Shown piece by piece: positions 1 to 5,979 of a stretch of DNA of 14,241 bases (positions within the stretch are counted from its first letter, which is position 1; every line of letters begins with the position of its first letter). Below the pieces are notes generated by a model. It was not told the DNA's origin. It saw only the letters and a program-made list of their open reading frames with translations, and did not search any database. Source of the DNA: Candidatus Sphingobacterium stercoripullorum. GTDB taxonomy: Bacteria > Bacteroidota > Bacteroidia > Sphingobacteriales > Sphingobacteriaceae. A program made the position numbers and the translations under genes. The stretch spans positions 1-14,241 of the forward strand of contig DXEZ01000255.1 of the NCBI GenBank assembly GCA_019114715.1, given 5' to 3'.

Positions 1-78
1 GTTCTTTTCTTTACCGTCTGTATCAAAGAAGTTTACGTCAAACTTTTCTTTTGATAAATCTATTCCATATACTTGCAT
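1..78 (-). CDS. IS110-family transposase, N-terminal 26 residues only
   Basis: ATG at 78-76 on the minus strand opens a frame that runs off the window start. The protein begins MQVYGIDLSKEKFDVNFFD. The pattern G-I-D-x-S-K-x-x-x-D-V at residues 5-15 is the first strand of the RuvC-like DEDD catalytic domain of IS110/IS1111 transposases; D7 would be the first catalytic aspartate. These enzymes act with a bridge RNA that pairs to donor and target DNA. The start codon lies in the 3' arm of a perfect 9-bp hairpin (75-95), which could limit translation. The fragment is too short to tell IS110 group from IS1111 group; the structured DNA upstream favours the IS110 group. Confidence 0.78.
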   Translation of the reverse strand, partial: MQVYGIDLSKEKFDVNFFDTDGKEKN

Positions 79-95
79 AAATAAGTTATTTATGC
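75..95 (-). promoter_or_regulatory. Hairpin over the transposase start codon
   Basis: GCATAAATA and TATTTATGC form a perfect 9-bp inverted repeat with a 3-nt spacer. On the minus strand the 3' arm contains the ATG of the transposase, so folding of the transcript would hide the start codon. Start-region hairpins are a common way for insertion sequences to block expression from outside transcription. Confidence 0.5.
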
Positions 96-100
96 TCCGC

Positions 101-229
101 ATTGAGTGGCTAACATCGTGATAATGGGTTCTTCCCTAAATACTCCCTGGCTTTGACTCAATAAATCTGCTGTCCTTAATATTAAACTTAGGTTCTCCTT
201 ATTGTGTTATTAAAGTTAGGGCAGCAGAT
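101..229 (-). ncRNA. Candidate IS110 bridge RNA
   Basis: On the minus strand, just before the transposase start, two large stem-loops lie side by side. The first pairs 219-229 with 165-175 (11 positions, one A-C mismatch on this strand) with possible inner pairing of 208-213 with 176-181. The second pairs 156-162 with 101-107 (7 perfect pairs, ATTGAGT/ACTCAAT) and encloses a small GGG/CCC hairpin (134-136 with 126-128), leaving an internal loop of about 18-19 nt on each side. IS110-group elements are known to encode a bridge RNA upstream of the transposase, built of stem-loops whose internal loops carry target and donor guides. Position, orientation and shape fit; the guide assignments cannot be tested here. 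Confidence 0.5.
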
Positions 230-244
230 GGAGCTTATTTATAC

Positions 245-252
245 CAAAAATA
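245..252 (-). promoter_or_regulatory. Minus-strand -7 element for candidate bridge RNA/transposase
   Basis: The minus strand reads TATTTTTG, a perfect match to the Bacteroidota -7 consensus TAnnTTTG, about 16 nt before the first stem of the candidate bridge RNA. No TTTG-like -33 element lies at the right distance (about 272-276) in this copy. In IS110 elements the promoter can be rebuilt only when the ends join in the circular form, which would explain a lone -7. An 8-mer of this kind is AT-rich and can arise by chance. Confidence 0.35.
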
Positions 253-393
253 ATATTTCACGATCTATTCTTTTTACTTGTCTTTATTTTTCTAAGTACA
301 AACTAACGATGTGTTAATTTCTGTTAAAACACTATGAAAATAAGCTCAAAATCTTGTATTTTTCTATTTTAGCGGTATAAATCAAGTTTGACT

Positions 394-1590
394 GTGAAAA
401 AGAAAAACAATTACTTCCTTATAATAACTTTGTTGGTGAATATTCTTACTGTTATTGCTTGTAGCAATGCAGAGAAAAAACAACAAAAGGTAGTTCAAAA
501 AGCAATAAATCGCGATAGTTTAGCCCTTATTTATAATGTCGATGAGGGGGATTCTGTGATCCATGAAATCATGCTTCGTTTACACGAGCGCTCTGGTTTT
601 AATGGAAATGTGCTTGTTGCTAAAAAGGGAAAAATACTTTATCAAAATACTTTTGGTTGGGCAGATTACTTAATGCGTGATAGTTTGAAGATAGATTCGC
701 GATTTGAATTAGCTTCTGCCTCTAAGCCATTCACAGCGATGGGGATCATGAAACTGGTTGAAAAAGGTAAACTTCGCCTTGATCAGACTGTTAATGACTT
801 TTATCCGGAGTTTCCATACCCTGAAGTAACAATAAGGCAGCTGTTGTCGCACCGTTCGGGGCTGCCTGATTATATTTATTTCTTAGATGGTATTTGGGAG
901 GATAAGAAAGTAGGAGTAACCAACCAGGAGGCTATGCGTTTACTCATAGAGCATAAGCCTATGCGTTACGGCGTCCCAGATGGAAAGCATTTTTATAATA
1001 ACACTAATTTTATGGTGTTAGCATCCATCATTGAAAAAGTAACGGAGCAAGACTTTGCAGTGTATATGCAAGATGAGATTTTTCAGCCTGCGGGAATGAA
1101 AAACACAGCCTTTTTATCGAAATCTGTATATGATAAAATTCCAACAGATGTAATTGGGCATGATAAAATTTGGCGTCGATCGGTTGTTCAAAATTTTTTG
1201 GATGGACCATTAGGGGATAAAGGGATGTACAGTACGGTTCAAGATTTGTATTTGTTTGACATAGCCTTGCGAGATGGTAGAGTGGTAAATCCAGCCTTGG
1301 CGGACTCTACTTATGTTGAAAGAACAGGGAAGCTGGATAGAAGCCTCTTTGGTTATGGCTATGGATGGAGGTTGTTTGAGTACCCCGATAATCCGATTGT
1401 CTATCATACAGGCTGGTGGCACGGGTTTAAAAGTTTGTATGTCCGTGATTTAAACAATGAAATTACTATTGTATTGCTGACCAATATGGCAAATAATAGC
1501 CTAAATAATCTTGATAAACTTTATGAGTACCTAGAGATGCCTGTTCTCCGAAAGGGCGTTTATAATTCCAACGGACAAAGGATTAAGTAG
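394..1590 (+). CDS. Serine hydrolase, beta-lactamase/class C family lipoprotein
   Basis: A 398-residue secreted lipoprotein of the Beta-lactamase (PF00144) superfamily, which includes class C beta-lactamases, DD-peptidases and esterases. Residues 1-23 form a lipoprotein signal: basic MKKK start, hydrophobic core, and lipobox V-I-A-C with C23 as the lipidation site. The catalytic set is present: S108-x-x-K111 (within ASASKPFTA), Y201-x-N203, and H338-T-G. These predict an acyl-enzyme serine mechanism outside the cytoplasm; the substrate (peptidoglycan peptide, ester or beta-lactam) cannot be told from sequence. I chose the GTG at 394 because it gives a standard signal peptide; a TTG two codons earlier (388) is equally possible and no in-frame ATG exists. 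It stands alone: the upstream IS is on the other strand and about 365 bp separate it from gpsA. I see no convincing promoter. Confidence 0.88.
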   Translation: MKKKNNYFLIITLLVNILTVIACSNAEKKQQKVVQKAINRDSLALIYNVDEGDSVIHEIMLRLHERSGFNGNVLVAKKGKILYQNTFGWADYLMRDSLKIDSRFELASASKPFTAMGIMKLVEKGKLRLDQTVNDFYPEFPYPEVTIRQLLSHRSGLPDYIYFLDGIWEDKKVGVTNQEAMRLLIEHKPMRYGVPDGKHFYNNTNFMVLASIIEKVTEQDFAVYMQDEIFQPAGMKNTAFLSKSVYDKIPTDVIGHDKIWRRSVVQNFLDGPLGDKGMYSTVQDLYLFDIALRDGRVVNPALADSTYVERTGKLDRSLFGYGYGWRLFEYPDNPIVYHTGWWHGFKSLYVRDLNNEITIVLLTNMANNSLNNLDKLYEYLEMPVLRKGVYNSNGQRIK

Positions 1591-1737
1591 CGTGAAAATT
1601 TGAAGGAGGAAAGTGTTATCATAGCATTCCAGATTCTTTGAATAGCGGTGTTCTCCCTTCGATAAATTCTATCCTTTCCTTTTGTAGGGTTAAACCAAAT
1701 TATTAAAGTCTTTTACTTTATACGTTGTAGGCGTAAA

Positions 1738-1745
1738 TATTTTTG
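1738..1745 (+). promoter_or_regulatory. Candidate -7 promoter element upstream of gpsA-ggpPS
   Basis: TATTTTTG matches TAnnTTTG exactly. The region 19-21 nt upstream has only T-rich sequence (TTTTACTT), not TTTG, so the promoter would be weak or need an activator. It is the best candidate between the hydrolase gene and gpsA. Confidence 0.35.
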
Positions 1746-1776
1746 TATATTAGTGTTGTTAGCAACGACTTGTAAA

Positions 1777-1808
1777 GCCTGGTTGAATAAATTTATTGCA
1801 CCAAAGGC
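1777..1808 (+). repeat. Imperfect inverted repeat in gpsA leader
   Basis: GCCT at 1777-1780 faces AGGC at 1805-1808, followed inward by GGT/ACC and AATA/TATT with small mismatches. It could fold as a hairpin in the gpsA leader transcript. The central AATAAATTTATT is self-complementary and AT-rich, so part of the signal may be chance. Confidence 0.3.
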
Positions 1809-1956
1809 GTAGGATTATTCTTGCGTTTTTAATGATAAAAGATAGCGGCTTTTAGTTGCAGTCCTTTTTTAAATGAGCCTTTGTGTACTCTTCATTCTGC
1901 CAACTAAATAGGTGGATGAGTCAGTTGTTTTTTTGTTAAGTACAAATAAAACTCTT

Positions 1957-2946
1957 GTGGATAAAATTAGTGTAATCGGAAGCGGTTCGTGGGCAACCGC
2001 ACTTGTAAAGATTTTCACAGAAAATAAATGTAAAGTTAACTGGTATGTGCGGCGTTCACATGTTGCCAAGCAAATCAATGAGTCCGGACGGAATCCAAAC
2101 TATATTTCTTATTTGACCTTAGATATTGATTATTTAGAGGCTAGTTCGAACCTTGAGGAGGTAGTCAGTAGTAGTGATTACGTTCTTTTTGCCCTGCCTA
2201 GTGCTTTTGTTGCAGACCTTGTTGGAAGGCTCGATCCGGAGATATTTAAAACCAAAAAAATTTTGGTTAGCATTAAAGGTATGGTTAGTAAGACCAATCA
2301 AACGCCTTTAGCGTTTATTGTTGATCAATTAAAGCTTACCCCTGAAGATGCTATTGTTCTTGGCGGTCCATGTCATGCGGAAGAAATTGCGCAGAGTCGT
2401 AAAACTTATATGACAATAGCAGGGAAAGATACTCAGTTAATTGAGGAGGTTCTCCCTAGTTTTCAATCGACTTATATTCAATTGCAAAAAAGCGGAGATA
2501 TTTGGGGGATAGAGTATGCGGCTATCTATAAGAATGTTGTAGGGGTTGCCTGTGGGATAGCCAAGGGGTTGAATTATGGAGATAATTTCCAAGCAGTTTT
2601 AGTTGCTAATGCTATTGAAGAATTGACTAAGCTTTTGGATTTATTGAGCGCTCCAGAACAGACGCTTAATTCATCGTCTTATTTAGGGGATCTATTGGTT
2701 ACTGGCTACTCCAACTTAAGTAGAAATAGAACCTTTGGTGAGTTAATTGGCAGGGGATACAATACGCCAGATGCGGAGAGGGCAATGAGTATGGTTGCAG
2801 AAGGCTATTATGCCGTAAAAGGGCTGTACCCACTTATTGAGGAAGATATAAATGACTTTCCAATCCTCTCTACGGTTTATAGGATAATTTATAATAATAT
2901 TTCACCTTTTACTGAATTTAAACTTTTAGAAAAAAAATTAAGATAA
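1957..2946 (+). CDS. gpsA: NAD(P)-dependent glycerol-3-phosphate dehydrogenase
   Basis: Reduces dihydroxyacetone phosphate to sn-glycerol 3-phosphate in the cytoplasm, normally for phospholipid synthesis. With the GTG at 1957 the protein is 329 residues, the usual family length, and starts directly at the Rossmann strand: G8-x-G-x-W-A-T-A binds NAD(P)H. Further family signatures are GPCHAEE (137-143), the catalytic lysine K192 in EYAAIYKN, and the substrate-binding SRNRTFG (255-261). An upstream in-frame GTG at 1912 would add 15 residues (MDESVVFLLSTNKTL) not expected ahead of this fold, so I reject it, though an SD-like AGGTGG sits there. The gene is followed 11 nt later by the HAD-GT20 fusion whose acceptor substrate would be its product; I infer it feeds glucosylglycerol synthesis. 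Whether it is also the cell's only gpsA is unknown. Confidence 0.9.
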   Translation: MDKISVIGSGSWATALVKIFTENKCKVNWYVRRSHVAKQINESGRNPNYISYLTLDIDYLEASSNLEEVVSSSDYVLFALPSAFVADLVGRLDPEIFKTKKILVSIKGMVSKTNQTPLAFIVDQLKLTPEDAIVLGGPCHAEEIAQSRKTYMTIAGKDTQLIEEVLPSFQSTYIQLQKSGDIWGIEYAAIYKNVVGVACGIAKGLNYGDNFQAVLVANAIEELTKLLDLLSAPEQTLNSSSYLGDLLVTGYSNLSRNRTFGELIGRGYNTPDAERAMSMVAEGYYAVKGLYPLIEEDINDFPILSTVYRIIYNNISPFTEFKLLEKKLR

Positions 2947-2957
2947 CTTTTAATCAA

Positions 2958-5198
2958 ATGATGTTATTAGCTACAGATTTAGACGGTACATTTTTAGGCG
3001 GTAAACAAATTGATAAGCTACGACTCTATCGGCATATACAACAACGGCAGGATATTCGACTTGCTTATGTGACAGGAAGAGGCTTAGAATCGGTATTGCC
3101 CTTATTAAATGATCAAATAGTAGCACAACCAGACTATATAATTTGTGACGTAGGGGCTACGGTGGTAAATGGTAGGACTTTAGAGCCTATTTTGAGTATA
3201 CAGTCAGAGATTGAAGCAAAATGGACAGATATTCACGTTTTAAAAGAGAGGCTCTCTGAAATTTCTGGATTGAAGTTTCAAGAAGTGCCTCAGCAAAGAA
3301 GATGTTCTTTTTATTATAATGAAGAGACTGACCTAAATAAGCTAAGGGAGATTGCCGAAGAGTACAATTGTGATTTAATTACATCTTTAGACACCTACGT
3401 GGACTTCATGCCTAAAGGTGTAAATAAAGGATCTACTCTAAAGAAATTAGTTGAATATTTAAGTGTTGAGGAGTCAAAGATCTTAGTTGCTGGTGATACC
3501 ATGAATGATTTGGCGCTGTATGAAACCGGCTACAAGGGCGTAGTTGTAGGTGCTTCTGAGCCGGAGCTTATTGCCTCCACAAAAGATATGGAAAATGTTT
3601 ATCAAGCCGAGAAAACTGGTGCTGGCGGTATTTTGGAGGCTATCTCACATTTCCCTGAATTCAATGAATTTAGAAGTGTCGAGGAGGATAAGAAGAAAGT
3701 TAAAAAACAGAAAAGTAAAAATCAGCTATTGATGGTATATCACCGCCTACCTTTTGAAAAGAAGATAGTGGGTGATCAGGTGCTTCGTGTTGCTCCTCAA
3801 AGTCCAAATGGAATTATCCCATCACTTCTGGGCTTTTTCGAAAATGGTCGATCCGGTGTTTGGATTGGCCAAGAGGAGGTTCAAAGTGGCCACCCTGATT
3901 CTATTTCTAACCAGTACATAGATCAAGAGAAATACCCCAATTTAACGGCATCAACGATTGCCCTCTCCAAGGCGGATGTGGATCGTTTTTACAGGAAGTT
4001 TTCCAAGGAAGCCTTTTGGCCAGTTATATTCTCATTTGTTGATAAAGCTAAATTCAACCATCAAGACTGGGAACATTACTTATCTATTAATAAGTTGTTT
4101 GCCGAGCGGGTTGCAAGAGAGGCGGATATTGGGGCTTATGTCTGGATTCATGAATATAATTTATGGATGGTACCGGCTTATTTAAAAGCGATCCGTCCAG
4201 ATTTGAAATTAGCATTTTTCCACCACACTTCCTTTCCGCCAGCTGATATCTTCAATATCATTCCTTGGCGCAAGGAGATAATTGGAAGTTTATTGTTGTG
4301 TGATTTTATTAGCTTCCATATTCCACGTTATGTAGAGAACTTCATGGACGTTTTAAGAAGCCATACGCCATTTAAAGTGGTGAAAAGGATCAATGCTGCT
4401 AAGCAATTTTTGACATACAGTACTGCTTTAGGAGTGGATAAAATGACTAAAGTTATTGAGGTGGGTGGAAGGAAGATTACCTTGGGTGCGCAGCCAGTTG
4501 GAGTCAACATAAAGCACATAAAAAAGATATTGAAAAAAGAAAGTATCCAAGGGCTAATTGAAAAACGCAAGTCTCTAATTCAGGATAAAAAAATAATCCT
4601 TTCGGTTGAGCGCTTGGACTACGTCAAGGGACCACTTGAAAAAATTAAAGCCTTTGGTGAGTTCTTAGAAGAATATCCAGAGTATCAAGGGAAAATTGAG
4701 TTGATCAATATATGTACGCCTCCCTCCCCTGGAATGACCATCTACGAAGAGATTCAAAAAGAGATTGAGCAGGCCGTTGGTGAGGTGAATGGGCGTTATG
4801 CAAACTTACAGTGGACTCCTATCCATTACTTCTTTAGGTCTGTTCCTTTTGAAGAAGTTATAGCCTACTATGCACTTTCTGATATTGCATGGATTACACC
4901 ATTAAGAGATGGTTTAAATTTGGTCGCCAAAGAATATGTAGGGGTGCAAGGGATATTGAAAAAAGACGGTGTGCTAATTATTTCGGAGTTCGCTGGGGCA
5001 TCGGTTGAATTATCTTACGCCTTATTGACGAATCCTTATGACTCTAAGAGTTTAAAAGAAACTTTACTGCAAGCCTTGGTTATGGACCCAGAGGAAAAAA
5101 GCCTCCATATGCAACGGTTATTTGAAACAGTTAAGTATTACGATATAGGGTATTGGGGAAAAGATTTTATGAAAGAGTTTAATAAAGCAGCTAATTAG
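2958..5198 (+). CDS. ggpPS: Bifunctional glucosylglycerol-phosphate phosphatase/synthase (HAD-GT20 fusion)
   Basis: A 746-residue cytoplasmic fusion. Residues 1-235 are a HAD phosphatase of the sucrose-/trehalose-phosphatase type: nucleophile motif DLDGT (7-11), T39 in VTGR, K157, and GDTMND (179-184). A lysine-rich linker (about 242-255) leads to a GT20 glycosyltransferase (257-740) with WIHEYNL (396-402), HHTSFPP (422-428), ERLDYVKG (551-558) and PLRDGLNLVAKEY (648-660). The acceptor-side motifs YHRLPF (261-266), SPNGI (282-286) and HIPRYVENF (454-462) resemble glucosylglycerol-phosphate synthase and differ from the SAGGL-type loop of trehalose-phosphate synthase OtsA. HAD-then-GT20 order matches the GgpPS fusion described in marine Pseudomonas. 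Predicted activity: nucleotide-glucose (ADP-glucose in known GgpS) plus glycerol 3-phosphate to glucosylglycerol-phosphate, then dephosphorylation. The preceding gpsA supplies glycerol 3-phosphate. A trehalose OtsA-OtsB fusion is the main alternative. The first of two tandem ATGs is used. Confidence 0.83.
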   Translation: MMLLATDLDGTFLGGKQIDKLRLYRHIQQRQDIRLAYVTGRGLESVLPLLNDQIVAQPDYIICDVGATVVNGRTLEPILSIQSEIEAKWTDIHVLKERLSEISGLKFQEVPQQRRCSFYYNEETDLNKLREIAEEYNCDLITSLDTYVDFMPKGVNKGSTLKKLVEYLSVEESKILVAGDTMNDLALYETGYKGVVVGASEPELIASTKDMENVYQAEKTGAGGILEAISHFPEFNEFRSVEEDKKKVKKQKSKNQLLMVYHRLPFEKKIVGDQVLRVAPQSPNGIIPSLLGFFENGRSGVWIGQEEVQSGHPDSISNQYIDQEKYPNLTASTIALSKADVDRFYRKFSKEAFWPVIFSFVDKAKFNHQDWEHYLSINKLFAERVAREADIGAYVWIHEYNLWMVPAYLKAIRPDLKLAFFHHTSFPPADIFNIIPWRKEIIGSLLLCDFISFHIPRYVENFMDVLRSHTPFKVVKRINAAKQFLTYSTALGVDKMTKVIEVGGRKITLGAQPVGVNIKHIKKILKKESIQGLIEKRKSLIQDKKIILSVERLDYVKGPLEKIKAFGEFLEEYPEYQGKIELINICTPPSPGMTIYEEIQKEIEQAVGEVNGRYANLQWTPIHYFFRSVPFEEVIAYYALSDIAWITPLRDGLNLVAKEYVGVQGILKKDGVLIISEFAGASVELSYALLTNPYDSKSLKETLLQALVMDPEEKSLHMQRLFETVKYYDIGYWGKDFMKEFNKAAN

Positions 5199-5263
5199 TT
5201 AGAAAAAAATAGCAAGCTCTTCTTAAAATTAGTTAACTTGAGGAAGTGAAATAATATGAATTT

Positions 5264-5638
5264 ATGAAAGTCCAAGAACCCAAAAAAACCATGATCATTG
5301 GAGCGAGTGCAAATTCCACTCGTTACTCATACTTAGTAGCAAATAAGCTTGTTAGAAAAGGATATGAAATTGTAAATATAGGTAGGGGAGAAGGGAAAGT
5401 GGGCGGAGTTCCTATTGAAGGTATGGATAAAACTTACGATGATATTCATACCATTACTATATATGTATCACCATCTAATCAGCCTATTTATGAAGACTAC
5501 ATTTTAAAAACCAATCCGAAAAGGATAATTTTTAATCCTGGTGCGGAAAATGAAAGCTTAAGTGAAAAAGCTAAACAAAAAGGAATAGAAACTATTGATG
5601 CTTGCACATTAGTAATGTTAAATACAGGACAGTTTTAA
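5264..5638 (+). CDS. CoA-binding domain protein (YccU-like)
   Basis: A 124-residue single-domain protein of the CoA_binding_2 (PF13380) family, a Rossmann-like fold related to the CoA-binding domain of succinyl-CoA synthetases. The first strand and phosphate loop are TMIIGASANSTRYSY (9-23); NPGAENE (91-97) and the C-terminal ACTLVML with C114 are further family signatures. Its cellular role is not established; such proteins are widespread and short. The start is the ATG at 5264; an ATG at 5256 is in another frame and stops after two codons. It lies 65 bp after ggpPS and 341 bp before rplC and may be read from the ggpPS transcript. A strong hairpin follows the stop codon. Confidence 0.85.
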   Translation: MKVQEPKKTMIIGASANSTRYSYLVANKLVRKGYEIVNIGRGEGKVGGVPIEGMDKTYDDIHTITIYVSPSNQPIYEDYILKTNPKRIIFNPGAENESLSEKAKQKGIETIDACTLVMLNTGQF

Positions 5639-5658
5639 CCACGACTAGCAAGGCATGC

Positions 5659-5696
5659 TAATGAGGAACATCTAACTTTGGGATTGTTCCTCATTA
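5659..5696 (+). terminator. Strong hairpin after CoA-binding gene, possible terminator
   Basis: TAATGAGGAACA (5659-5670) pairs perfectly with TGTTCCTCATTA (5685-5696), a 12-bp stem with a 14-nt loop, 20 nt after the stop codon. The tail is TAAAATCAC rather than T-rich, so a classical intrinsic terminator is not shown; it may instead end or protect the mRNA 3' end. Confidence 0.5.
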
Positions 5697-5868
5697 AAAT
5701 CACTAGATAACGGTGGTGATATTACAACTTTCCAACTGACATAAACCTTAGGTTTACATTCTTTCTATTTAAATTATGACCATTTTGATTTATTAGGTCC
5801 AAAAAACGTCATAAACCCTTTTTTTTAAGCAAATTTTAAAAAAGTTTATCAAAATAATTCGCTAACTG
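5697..5868. other. AT-rich gap before the ribosomal promoter
   Basis: No gene is seen. The stretch holds a short hairpin TAAACC-TTA-GGTTTA near 5743-5757 and a T8 tract near 5819-5826 that is not preceded by a convincing stem. The region just before the promoter is A/T-rich (about 5815-5868), which may act as an upstream promoter element for the ribosomal cluster. Confidence 0.4.
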
Positions 5869-5899
5869 TTTGATAGTTATAAAATTATTTTTACCTTTG
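5869..5899 (+). promoter_or_regulatory. Bacteroidota-type promoter of the S10-spc cluster
   Basis: TTTG at 5869-5872 (-33), 19 nt, then TACCTTTG at 5892-5899 (-7): an exact match to the Bacteroidota sigma-A consensus TTTG/TAnnTTTG with known spacing. The start of transcription should be near 5904, giving a leader of about 75 nt before rplC. It is the clearest promoter in the window. Confidence 0.82.
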
Positions 5900-5902
5900 C
5901 AG

Positions 5903-5948
5903 TCCCTTTGTGGGAAAAGTATGTCTTGAGCGAAGCCCTACTGCTTCG
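5903..5948 (+). promoter_or_regulatory. rplC leader hairpins
   Basis: The predicted leader contains TCCC-TTTGT-GGGA (5903-5915) and CGAAGC-CCTACT-GCTTCG (5931-5948). The second is a perfect 6-bp stem with a 6-nt loop. Ribosomal-protein operons are commonly autoregulated through leader structures (L4 does so for S10 in E. coli), so this is a candidate site; there is no comparative evidence here. Confidence 0.4.
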
Positions 5949-5979
5949 ATGGACGTTTGTAAAATTTATTAAATTAAAC

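Larger units (their letters stand above)
1..252 (-). mobile_element. IS110-family insertion sequence, transposase-proximal end (cut by window edge)
   Basis: Read on the minus strand, the window starts inside an element of the IS110 family. Visible are the transposase N-terminus (78 to 1) and, upstream of it, structured non-coding DNA (79 to about 250). IS110 elements generally lack clear terminal inverted repeats and I see none, so the outer boundary is not fixed; I place it near 252 because a perfect -7 promoter element lies at 245-252 and no recognisable element sequence follows. It must lie before the next gene at about 390. Family assignment rests on the short protein fragment. The rest of the element is outside the window, so whether it is intact is unknown. 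Confidence 0.7.
1591..1956 (+). other. Gap between hydrolase and gpsA: probable leader region
   Basis: No credible gene is seen. The stretch holds a perfect -7 element TATTTTTG at 1738-1745 but no TTTG at the usual -33 spacing, a short GTTG/CAAC hairpin around 1753-1764, and an imperfect inverted repeat at 1777-1808 (GCCT..AGGC, GGT..ACC, AATA..TATT). If transcription starts near 1752, the gpsA mRNA would have an untranslated leader of about 200 nt. A stretch at 1603-1612 is purine-rich (GGAGGAAAG) and is partly complementary to 1673-1682, but I do not call a terminator. Confidence 0.35.

Noticed and set aside
306..312. ACGATGT shared between flanking DNA and the internal loop of the candidate bridge RNA (119-113 minus) as a guide match
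   Set aside because: A single 7-base match between stretches of this size is expected by chance, and the element boundary is not known.
1603..1682. Terminator after the serine hydrolase gene from GAAGGAG pairing with CTCCCTTC
   Set aside because: The stem needs a bulge, the loop is about 45 nt, and the tail is not T-rich enough to support a call.
1787..1798. AATAAATTTATT palindrome as an operator site
   Set aside because: Made only of A and T in an AT-rich gap; not distinguishable from chance without relatives to compare.
1869..2078. 69-codon minus-strand frame over the start of gpsA
   Set aside because: Overlaps the conserved Rossmann region of gpsA in antisense and resembles no known family.
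2958..5198. Trehalose-phosphate synthase/phosphatase (OtsA-OtsB) fusion
   Set aside because: Overall fold and GT20 catalytic motifs fit, but the acceptor-side motifs (SPNGI, YHRLPF, HIPRYVENF), the HAD-first order and the adjacent gpsA favour glucosylglycerol-phosphate synthase. Kept as the main alternative.
5673..5680. Perfect TAACTTTG -7 match in the loop of the hairpin after the CoA-binding gene
   Set aside because: No TTTG or TTG at the right distance upstream, and the promoter at 5869-5899 explains rplC expression much better.
5819..5826. T8 tract as part of an intrinsic terminator
   Set aside because: No convincing stem precedes it; the only possible pairing is a 3-bp GGT/ACC.
5908..5979. 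In-frame TTG that would extend L3 by 24 residues
   Set aside because: It lies almost at the predicted transcription start, within the leader hairpins, and L3 proteins begin at MSGIIGKKxGM, which is the ATG at 5980.
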